A stretch of 5,846 nucleotides of DNA, from contig CALNBC010000349.1 in assembly GCA_937874755.1 (NCBI GenBank), forward strand, positions 1 through 5,846, given 5' to 3'. Shown piece after piece: positions 1 to 5,846 of this stretch (positions are counted from its first letter, which is position 1; the number at the start of each line of letters is the position of its first letter). Made by a program: the position numbers and the translations under genes. The notes under the pieces were generated by a model, which worked only from the letters and a program-made list of their open reading frames with translations, ran no database searches and was not told where the DNA came from. The DNA comes from an uncultured Clostridia bacterium (GTDB taxonomy: Bacteria > Bacillota > Clostridia > Christensenellales > CALWSW01).

Positions 1-1470
1 ACCTATCCCAGCGTCGACGGTGACGTGCTTTACATCTTCCACACCAACGACACCCACGGGAGAATGACCGGCTCCGTCGAATCATCCGACAAGGATGCAT
101 TCTCCTCCGCAAAGCTCGCGGGATATATTGAAGGCATGCGCGACATGGGGCACAACGTGCTGCTGCTGGATGCGGGAGACGCCGTTCACGGCAAGGTTTC
201 CGCCAACGCTTTCAGGGGCTATTCCGTCATAAACACCATGAACCGCATGGGTTATGATGCGATGGCTACCGGCAACCACGAATTCGACTACGGTCTTGAC
301 CGTGCCGTCCAGCTTGCGAAATACGCCAAATTCCCTGTGCTCAACGCCAACCTGACAGACGAAGCCGGCGATCTTGTGTTCGAGGACACACTCGTCAAGC
401 AAATGGGTGAATACAAGATTGGCATATTTGGTCTTTCCACCCCCGAAACAGCCACAAAGGCAAACCCCAAGTTCTTTGTGGGCTATGTGTTCCAAGATGC
501 CATCGAGACCGCTAAAAAGTGTGTCGCTTCCCTCAAAGCCCAAGGCTGCGATTACATAATCGCCCTTAGCCACCTCGGGATGGACGAAGAGTCCCCCGTC
601 ACCTCCCTCGACCTAACCGACGCCGTTTCAGGAATTGACCTCGTTATTGACGGGCACAGCCACACCCTGCTCGAGAGCGGAAAGGTAAACAACGGCACGC
701 TCATAGCCTCCGCCGGCGAATACTTCAAGAATGTCGGCATGGTTAAGGTAATCTTCAGTTCCACCCAAGCTCCCACCGAGGTCGCCAAGCTCCTAAAAAC
801 CTCGGACGCAAACTATTCCGTCATGCCCGAGCAAAAGGGTACTAAGAAGCTGCTCACCTATTACACTGAATATGCCAAGGAGCTTTCTAGTCAGATAGTC
901 GGCCATACCGACGAAGTGCTGGACGGCGAGCGCGGCAACGTTCGCATGAAGCAGACCAACCTCGGCAGCCTGATAACAGACGCGATGCGTTGGAAGACCG
1001 ATTCCGAAATCGCCATCACTAACGGCGGCGGCATACGCGCCACCATCCAGGCGGGCGACATCACCTATAACGACATACTTACAGTACTCCCCTTCGGCAA
1101 CTGGGTAGTCGTCAAGAAGATGACTGGCGCGGACGTGCTCACTGTACTCGAGGAGAGCGTCGCCAACTACCCGAACCTCGCAGGCGGCTACATGCACGTC
1201 TCCGGCATCGCCTTCTCGTTTGACGCCAAGAAATCCGCCGGCGCAAGGATAGACGCGGCGGACGTAACCGTCGGCGGCAAGCCCCTCGATCTCGCCCGCA
1301 CATACACCGTCGCCACGAACAACTTTCTGGCGGACGGCGGGGACGGCTCCTCCTTGGGCAAAGGCTCAGTCTACGGCGAATACGGCGCCCTCGACCAGAT
1401 ACTGCTCGAGTACATGCAAAAACTCGGTTGCGTCTACGAGTCCGGCGACCGCGTGACCGCTGTCGAGTAA
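1..1470 (+). CDS. 5'-nucleotidase / UshA-family metallophosphatase, 5'-truncated by the window edge
   Basis: This enzyme probably hydrolyses nucleoside 5'-phosphates or related phosphoesters, usually outside the cytoplasm, to recover nucleosides and phosphate. The frame is open from base 1. A GTG at 25 could serve as a start but has no Shine-Dalgarno sequence, and the eight codons before it read plausibly (TYPSVDGD), so the gene most likely begins upstream. Counting from the GTG codon, metal ligands of the calcineurin-like domain are visible: D9 and H11 (NDTHGR), D52 (DAGD), N84 with catalytic H85 and D88 (GNHEFD), H183 (SHLG), and H211 and H213 (GHSHT). The C-terminal nucleotide-binding domain matches remembered E. 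coli UshA positions: R303 and R307, R338 (NGGGIR), F357 (LPFGN), F434 as the stacking residue and D440 (GGDG). The C-terminus ends where UshA does, with no LPXTG anchor or membrane helix. Family assignment is firm; the exact substrate (nucleotide, UDP-sugar or cyclic nucleotide) cannot be told. A terminator follows 26 bases after the stop. Confidence 0.93.
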   Translation, partial: TYPSVDGDVLYIFHTNDTHGRMTGSVESSDKDAFSSAKLAGYIEGMRDMGHNVLLLDAGDAVHGKVSANAFRGYSVINTMNRMGYDAMATGNHEFDYGLDRAVQLAKYAKFPVLNANLTDEAGDLVFEDTLVKQMGEYKIGIFGLSTPETATKANPKFFVGYVFQDAIETAKKCVASLKAQGCDYIIALSHLGMDEESPVTSLDLTDAVSGIDLVIDGHSHTLLESGKVNNGTLIASAGEYFKNVGMVKVIFSSTQAPTEVAKLLKTSDANYSVMPEQKGTKKLLTYYTEYAKELSSQIVGHTDEVLDGERGNVRMKQTNLGSLITDAMRWKTDSEIAITNGGGIRATIQAGDITYNDILTVLPFGNWVVVKKMTGADVLTVLEESVANYPNLAGGYMHVSGIAFSFDAKKSAGARIDAADVTVGGKPLDLARTYTVATNNFLADGGDGSSLGKGSVYGEYGALDQILLEYMQKLGCVYESGDRVTAVE

Positions 1471-1496
1471 ACTACATCCAGAAATTATACACTATA

Positions 1497-1523
1497 GGGC
1501 GGCTTCGGTCGCCCCTTTGCTTT
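1497..1523 (+). terminator. Intrinsic terminator of the nucleotidase gene
   Basis: A 7-bp stem (1497-1503 with 1508-1514, one G-U wobble) is closed by a C(UUCG)G tetraloop, a very stable RNA loop. It is followed by a U-rich but interrupted tract, CTTTGCTTT. It lies 26 bases after the nucleotidase stop and before the thpR promoter, so it probably separates the two transcription units. The imperfect U-tract suggests termination may be incomplete. Confidence 0.8.
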
Positions 1524-1567
1524 GGGTATGGCGGTTTACAATTTAAGTCCTAAAACCCGCGCCGCGT

Positions 1568-1596
1568 TTGTCTATCACTCTAATTTGTGCGATAAT
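1568..1596 (+). promoter_or_regulatory. Predicted vegetative (sigma-A type) promoter for thpR-addA
   Basis: The -35 element is TTGTCT at 1568-1573 (4 of 6 consensus positions) and the -10 element is GATAAT at 1591-1596 (5 of 6), separated by exactly 17 bases. A TGC directly before the -10 (1588-1590) gives an extended -10 motif. Transcription would start near 1603, leaving a leader of about 48 bases that ends in the ribosome binding site. I see no clear operator or riboswitch-like fold in this short leader. The call rests on consensus matching only. Confidence 0.68.
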
Positions 1597-1637
1597 ACCG
1601 TATAAAGAATTAACCAGCAAACACCCCTCTTAAACCG

Positions 1638-1644
1638 AAAGGAG
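1638..1644 (+). promoter_or_regulatory. Ribosome binding site that fixes the UUG start of thpR
   Basis: AAAGGAG lies 6 bases before a TTG codon at 1651. No ATG or GTG in the thpR frame is similarly placed. The residues right after the TTG (RLFLALDV) are the typical first beta strand of this family, so the TTG is the likely initiation codon. Confidence 0.85.
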
Positions 1645-1650
1645 CTTTCA

Positions 1651-2178
1651 TTGCGGCTTTTTCTTGCCCTGGACGTCAACAAGCAGACCCGCGCATCCCT
1701 GTATTCCCTACAACAGACCATGCAAAAGCTGGGAATTGAGGGGGCATATGTTCCCGTTGGGAACTTCCATGTCACCCTGCGCTTCCTTGGGGAGACCGAC
1801 AGAATCGGGGAGATAGGGCTTGCCCTGGTGCAGCTCGTGCGGGGGATACGCCCCTTTACCCTTCGGCTTGCAGAATACGAGTTATTCGGAGGGAGAACCG
1901 CTGTAGTTCGCGCTGACGGAGATGGCGGCGAATTGAAAAGCCTTTACGAGAGCGCCCAAGCCGCACTTTTTGACGCGGGCTTCCCGTTGGAAAAACGCCC
2001 CCCCACGCCGCATATCACCCTGGCGCGGAGAATTACCCCCCACAAAGAGTATGTAGATGCCATCAACGCCGCTCTGATACCCGCGGAATTTCCCGTTAAT
2101 CACGTCACTCTTTATGAATCAGTGTGCGGCAGAAGCGGAGCTATGGAATACCACCCGCTGCAAAAAAGCGCATTCTGA
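1651..2178 (+). CDS. thpR: RNA 2',3'-cyclic phosphodiesterase (2H phosphoesterase, LigT/ThpR family)
   Basis: This is a cytoplasmic 2H-superfamily enzyme. Characterised family members open RNA 2',3'-cyclic phosphates to 2'-phosphates, and some show weak reversible 2'-5' RNA ligation on tRNA halves; the true cellular role is unsettled. The 175-residue length is normal for the family. Both signature motifs are present: HVTLRFLG with H40 and T42, and HITLAR with H121 and T123. The N-terminus RLFLALDV is the usual first strand, and a further strand (FPVNHVTLYES) precedes the C-terminus. Translation starts at a UUG chosen because a strong Shine-Dalgarno sequence sits 6 bases upstream; an extended -10 promoter lies just before that. 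The next gene, addA, begins 77 bases downstream on the same strand with no convincing terminator between, so the two are probably co-transcribed. There is no sign of truncation or frameshift. The family call is very secure; its physiological substrate is not. Confidence 0.95.
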   Translation: MRLFLALDVNKQTRASLYSLQQTMQKLGIEGAYVPVGNFHVTLRFLGETDRIGEIGLALVQLVRGIRPFTLRLAEYELFGGRTAVVRADGDGGELKSLYESAQAALFDAGFPLEKRPPTPHITLARRITPHKEYVDAINAALIPAEFPVNHVTLYESVCGRSGAMEYHPLQKSAF

Positions 2179-2245
2179 TAGGGGGAATGTCGCCTCTCCG
2201 ACCCATGGCGTACCCCAGACGGCTAATGTTGCGATTTGCGTAATT

Positions 2246-2252
2246 CGGAGGA
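2246..2252 (+). promoter_or_regulatory. Ribosome binding site of addA
   Basis: CGGAGGA closely complements the 16S rRNA 3' end and ends 3 bases before the ATG at 2256. The GGAGG core to ATG gap is 4 bases, somewhat short but workable. It supports ATG 2256 as the start, which places the helicase Q motif at residues 3-7 as expected for AddA. Confidence 0.85.
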
Positions 2253-2255
2253 ACC

Positions 2256-5200
2256 ATGCAATACAACGATCAACAGAAAAAAGCGATTGAGCATAAGGGC
2301 GGAACCCTGTTGCTTTCCGCCGGAGCGGGTAGCGGCAAAACCGCGGTGCTGGCGGCGCGCATAGCAAAGCTCGTGCTTGACGGTGCGCCTGTTTCCAGCA
2401 TGCTTGTGGTTACCTTCACCAACGCCGCGGCGGCGGAGATGAAGCGCCGCGTCAGATTGCGCCTTTTTGAAGCGGCGGGGGACGAGTCCCTCGATAAAAC
2501 CGCCCGGGACCATGCGCGATCTGGACTGCTTTCCCTGGGTTCCGCGATGATATGCACGCTGCACTCCTTCTGCACCGCCGTGCTTCGCCGCCACTTCGCC
2601 GCCTGCAATCTTGACCCTGCATTTCGCGCGGCGGACGACTTCGAGGCGGGCGCGATGGCCGCGGATTCAGCGAAGCAAGCCATAGCCGAATCCTTGGTCG
2701 AAGCCGAAGAGGGCTTCATCGCCCTGTACGAAGGCTTTGGCGGTAGAAACGGGCGCGCTTTGCCGGACGTGCTGCTCGCCGCCTGGAACTTCCTCACCAC
2801 CAGAGTAGATATAGACGGCTTCCTCGACGATTCTCTAAAAAAGCTGGACGCTACGCCCGATGAGCTATCTTCCTCGCCTGCCGTTAAGACGGTGATGCAC
2901 CACTACTCGCACCAGTGTGCGCGAGCTGCGGCCATACTGCGCACCGCCGCAAAAGGTCTTCCTAAGACGGACGAAGGCTTTGAAGTGGGCGGCGTATTGA
3001 ATCAGGATGCGGACACTATGACCGCCTTTTCGCATGCATTAAAGGAGGGTCGGATGACCCTGCCCGAACTTTGTGCATATAAGTTCCCCCGCTTGACCTT
3101 CAAACGGAACACCACTCTGCCCAAGGAGGACATACAAGCCTCCAGGAACCGCGCAAAGGGACTCGTCTCGGGAAAGGGTCTTGCGGCAGAAGCGGAGCTT
3201 TCGGACGGCGAAACCCAGTCAAAACTGCTGCAAATGCAAAAGCCCCCGTCGAAAGCGCTCGTCGCTCTCGTCAAGCGCTTCAGGGGTATATACTCCGCTA
3301 AGAAGGACGAACGAAACATCATAGACTTTTCGGACATGGAGCAGCTCGCGCTTCGCGCCCTTTCCGATGCGGACATCGCCCAAGAGTACGCCCAGCGTTT
3401 CGATTACATATTTATAGACGAATACCAGGACAGCTCGGAAATACAGGAAGCCATCATAGGCAAGTTTTCTGCCGGGAAGGACATGTTCCTCGTGGGAGAC
3501 GTCAAGCAGAGCATCTATTCGTTCCGGGCAGCAAGACCTGAGCTTTTTCTTTCCCGCGCCCAAAATGCGAAGATGGGCGACGGCAAGGTGCTGCCACTAA
3601 ACGTCAACTACCGCACCTGCCCCACCCTGCTGCGCTGCGTCAACGACCTGTTCTCCCGCTCGATGAAAGGCGCGGTGCGCTACGGCGCGACCGACGCCCT
3701 GCAGCCGGGCAGAGAAGAAACCCAAAGCGGCACTAGGCTCAACGTGCACATAGTTCAGGGAGAATCTGAAGGCGTGGATTCCCTCGAAGCGGAAGCGCGC
3801 CTTGCGGCCTCGCTCATAAAATCGCGCATGAAGCGGCCAATAGGCGATGGTGAAAAGGCAAGGATGCCCAAATACGAGGACTTTTGCGTGCTTTTGCGCA
3901 CGGTCAGCAAATCCGCGGAGGTATTCTGCCGGGTTTTCGCCGCGGAGGGCATACCCGCCTTTGCGGATCTTTCGGGCGGCTATTTCGACGCTATTGAGGT
4001 ACAGGTGCTCTTCAATCTTTTGCGGCTAGTAGACGACCGGAGGCAGGATGTCGCGCTGTTGTCCGTCCTTCGGGCGGGGATTGGCGGTTTTTCCGATTCA
4101 GACCTTGCCAATATACGAATCAACGCCAAAAAGCGCTGGAAGGACAGGGATGAGGGCGCAACGGACGACGAACCCATTTCCAATTACGACGCGCTGTTTA
4201 TCAGCGCAGAGGAAAACCGCGATTCGCTGGGCGAAAAATGCAGGGCTTTTCTTGCCTTTCTGGACGAAGCCCGGGAAGAAGCACGCATACACCCACTTTC
4301 GCGCTTTTGTGAATGGCTGATACGCCGCACCGCATACGACGATTCGGTCGCTGTGCTGCCCGACGGGGAAACCCGGCTCGCCAACCTTCGCCGCTTCCTC
4401 GACCAAACGCGCGCCTACGAATCAGGCTCGCCGAGAGGGCTCTCCGGTTTTTTGGCGCATGTGGATGGCGCGCTTTCTGCGGGCAAGAACCTTGGCACCT
4501 CCACCGTAGGCGGCGCGGGCTGCGTGCGCGTTATGTCCGTCCACCGCAGCAAGGGGCTGGAATTCCCCATAGTATTGCTCTGCTCCGCTAACAGGCAGTA
4601 CAACACCTCGGATTCTAGAAAATCCGTAATATGGAGTGCCCGGGGCGGTCTTTGCATGAAGGCTTACGACCCCTATGAGCGCACCATGTACGAAACACTT
4701 TATCACCGCGCCGCGATAAGGGAGCAGGACGATGCTACCCGCGAGGAGGAGCTCCGCGTACTCTATGTTGCCCTGACAAGAGCGAAGGAGGAACTGACCG
4801 TAATAGGCACCTGCAAGGACCTGCAAAAGGACGCCCAAATCTGGGCGGACTCGGAGCTTACCCCGGCTAAAAGCCAGCTCGAGGTCATGATGCGCGCTGT
4901 GCGCGATTTCCCCGAAGCAGGGCATATTTTCAATGCTGCCAACGTCCCCGTTCCCCGCACAGACCCCAGCCACGATGGCGAATGGAACTTTCAGCTCCAC
5001 GAAGCAGGGGAGCTTACGGGCACTGCCGCAGCGGCGGCGAGCAAGGAGATGTTTGAAGCCTGGGCAGCGCACTCAAAGGCCTCTGACCCCTCCGCTTTTT
5101 CCTCCCACCTTTGGCGCTACGCGCCCACAAAGCCCTTGCCCGCGAAGATTGCTGCCACCACTTTGTTCTCGCCGAAGAGGGCTTCGGATTATTCAAAAGC

Positions 5201-5711
5201 GCCCCGCTTCGTGGGTGAAAAGAAGCTCACCGCGGCGCAAAGGGGCGTAGCGGTACACGCCCTGCTGCGCCACGTCGACCTTGGGGCGCAAATTGACGAA
5301 ACTTCCCTCTCGAATCGCTTGAATGAGTTGGTGCAAAAGGAAATGCTCCCGCAGAACATGGCGGACGCGGTGGACGTTTCCTCGGTGGCGCGCTTTTTCG
5401 CCAGTCCTTTGGGAAAGCGTATGCAAAGTGCCCAAGAGGTGCTAAGGGAAAAATCCTTCTCCATTTTTCAGGAGATTGACTCTCGCCGAATAGTCGTCCA
5501 GGGCATGATAGACGCTTGCTTTTTAGAGGACGGGCGTTGGATTCTCGTAGATTACAAGACCGACCGCCAAAAGACAAGTATCCAGGAAGCGGCTCAGGCT
5601 CACGCTCCCCAGCTGGATATTTATCAAAAAGCCCTTGAGTCGGCGACGGGAATCGAAGTGGCGGAAAAATACGTCGCCTTTTTGGGCATGGGCGAAAACG
5701 TGCGAGTTTAA
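2256..5711 (+). CDS. addA: AddA, helicase-nuclease subunit of the AddAB recombination complex
   Basis: AddA is the UvrD/Rep-like 3'-5' motor plus nuclease of AddAB, which unwinds and resects double-strand breaks to a Chi-regulated 3' tail for RecA. It acts in the cytoplasm with AddB. All expected motifs are seen: Q motif near residues 3-7, Walker A AGAGSGKT (22-29), motif Ia TFTNAAAAEMK (53-63), TLHSFC (101-106), the AddA-typical IDFSDME (356-362), Walker B DEYQD (388-392), motif III GDVKQSIYSFR (414-424), motif IV NVNYRT (449-454), motif V MSVHRSKGLEF (760-770) and motif VI YVALTRAKEE (837-846). The RecB-type nuclease follows: H1001, D1086 (GMID), D1099 and K1101 (DYKTD), and Q1119 and Y1123 (QLDIY). 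Catalytic residues appear intact, so it should be active. At 1151 residues it is slightly shorter than the roughly 1230 of B. subtilis AddA. The DFSDME signature and overall order favour AddA over RecB, UvrD or PcrA. addB, usually immediately upstream, is replaced here by thpR. Confidence 0.96.
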   Translation: MQYNDQQKKAIEHKGGTLLLSAGAGSGKTAVLAARIAKLVLDGAPVSSMLVVTFTNAAAAEMKRRVRLRLFEAAGDESLDKTARDHARSGLLSLGSAMICTLHSFCTAVLRRHFAACNLDPAFRAADDFEAGAMAADSAKQAIAESLVEAEEGFIALYEGFGGRNGRALPDVLLAAWNFLTTRVDIDGFLDDSLKKLDATPDELSSSPAVKTVMHHYSHQCARAAAILRTAAKGLPKTDEGFEVGGVLNQDADTMTAFSHALKEGRMTLPELCAYKFPRLTFKRNTTLPKEDIQASRNRAKGLVSGKGLAAEAELSDGETQSKLLQMQKPPSKALVALVKRFRGIYSAKKDERNIIDFSDMEQLALRALSDADIAQEYAQRFDYIFIDEYQDSSEIQEAIIGKFSAGKDMFLVGDVKQSIYSFRAARPELFLSRAQNAKMGDGKVLPLNVNYRTCPTLLRCVNDLFSRSMKGAVRYGATDALQPGREETQSGTRLNVHIVQGESEGVDSLEAEARLAASLIKSRMKRPIGDGEKARMPKYEDFCVLLRTVSKSAEVFCRVFAAEGIPAFADLSGGYFDAIEVQVLFNLLRLVDDRRQDVALLSVLRAGIGGFSDSDLANIRINAKKRWKDRDEGATDDEPISNYDALFISAEENRDSLGEKCRAFLAFLDEAREEARIHPLSRFCEWLIRRTAYDDSVAVLPDGETRLANLRRFLDQTRAYESGSPRGLSGFLAHVDGALSAGKNLGTSTVGGAGCVRVMSVHRSKGLEFPIVLLCSANRQYNTSDSRKSVIWSARGGLCMKAYDPYERTMYETLYHRAAIREQDDATREEELRVLYVALTRAKEELTVIGTCKDLQKDAQIWADSELTPAKSQLEVMMRAVRDFPEAGHIFNAANVPVPRTDPSHDGEWNFQLHEAGELTGTAAAAASKEMFEAWAAHSKASDPSAFSSHLWRYAPTKPLPAKIAATTLFSPKRASDYSKAPRFVGEKKLTAAQRGVAVHALLRHVDLGAQIDETSLSNRLNELVQKEMLPQNMADAVDVSSVARFFASPLGKRMQSAQEVLREKSFSIFQEIDSRRIVVQGMIDACFLEDGRWILVDYKTDRQKTSIQEAAQAHAPQLDIYQKALESATGIEVAEKYVAFLGMGENVRV

Positions 5712-5726
5712 GTGCGGTCATATCAA

Positions 5727-5757
5727 AAGCGCCGGGGGAGACTTCCCCCCGGCGCTT
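5727..5757 (+). terminator. Strong GC-rich hairpin just after addA (first of two)
   Basis: A perfect 12-bp stem (5727-5738 with 5746-5757) with a 7-base loop lies 15 bases past the addA stop. Reading forward it is followed only by TTCAG, so it lacks a proper U-tract. Reading on the minus strand it is followed by four T residues, so it fits a terminator better in that direction. On the + strand it may instead protect the transcript 3' end or work with the second hairpin. Confidence 0.65.
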
Positions 5758-5769
5758 CAGCCTGTCAAA

Positions 5770-5805
5770 GAAAAGGAGTTTTCACGCAAGAGAGAGCTCC
5801 TTTTT
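5770..5805 (+). terminator. Intrinsic terminator of the thpR-addA unit (second hairpin)
   Basis: Bases 5771-5783 pair with 5792-5804 over 13 positions, including two G-U wobbles, around an 8-base loop. The 3' arm ends in TTTTT (5801-5805). The core is GGAG/CTCC with an A-tract before and a T-tract after, the classic intrinsic terminator layout. Lying 59 bases after the addA stop, it is the most probable transcription end of this operon. Confidence 0.75.
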
Positions 5806-5846
5806 CCATACTAGAAGCAAATTAAGCGAGAAAGGCGTGAACAAAG

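Noticed and set aside
82..573. Minus-strand open frame of 163 codons inside the nucleotidase gene
   Set aside because: It lies wholly antisense to a gene with full family motifs and resembles no family I know. Long antisense frames are common in GC-biased coding DNA.
1531..1560. Imperfect inverted repeat GCGGTTT / AAACCCGC between the terminator and the thpR promoter
   Set aside because: The stem is only about 7 bp with a bulged C and a 15-base loop, with no T-tract and no known operator pattern. It could arise by chance.
1575..1775. Minus-strand open frame of 66 codons across the thpR promoter and start
   Set aside because: It overlaps a well-supported promoter, ribosome binding site and thpR N-terminus, and shows no family resemblance.
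2181..2217. Possible hairpin (GGGG with CCCC, CGCC with GGCG) in the thpR-addA gap
   Set aside because: Pairing is broken by unpaired bases and is not followed by a T-tract, so I do not call a terminator or attenuator.
4422..5072. Minus-strand open frame of 216 codons opposite addA
   Set aside because: It covers helicase motifs V and VI of addA on the other strand, shows no recognisable domain, and is best explained as a shadow of addA codon bias.
5828..5846. Possible start of a next + strand gene (purine-rich GAGAAAGG, then GTG at 5837)
   Set aside because: The purine run ends one base before the GTG, too close for normal initiation, and only three codons remain in the window. A start just beyond the edge is possible but not visible.

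Overview
The window reads as ordinary chromosomal DNA of a Gram-positive, Clostridia-like bacterium (Firmicutes/Bacillota). The basis is an AddA-type helicase-nuclease rather than RecB, strong GGAGG-type ribosome binding sites, a UUG start codon, and compact genes separated by intrinsic-terminator-like hairpins. By eye the DNA is moderately GC-rich, yet AUA isoleucine codons are frequent, which argues against an enteric or actinobacterial source. I cannot name a genus.

Layout, left to right, all on the + strand. Positions 1-1470 hold the 3' part of a UshA/NT5E-type 5'-nucleotidase (metallophosphatase plus C-terminal nucleotide-binding domain); its frame is open through the left edge, so the N-terminus and any signal peptide are missing. 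A UUCG-tetraloop terminator follows at 1497-1523. The gap to 1650 also carries a good vegetative promoter (extended -10) at 1568-1596 and a strong ribosome binding site. Next comes thpR (1651-2178, UUG start), an RNA 2',3'-cyclic phosphodiesterase of the 2H family. After 77 bases with no obvious promoter or terminator comes addA (2256-5711), the helicase-nuclease subunit of AddAB. All its helicase motifs and its C-terminal RecB-type nuclease motif are intact. Two tandem hairpins at 5727-5757 and 5770-5805 close the unit; the last 41 bases contain no identifiable gene.

Functionally there are two transcription units. The first ends with nucleotide salvage or phosphate scavenging, probably outside the membrane. 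The second is a likely thpR-addA operon pairing an RNA-end phosphodiesterase with the double-strand-break resection motor. No functional link between these two proteins is shown by the sequence; they may simply be co-transcribed. The main contextual oddity is that addB, normally directly upstream of addA in Firmicutes, is not adjacent. I see no mobile element, CRISPR array, tRNA, rRNA or convincing novel system.
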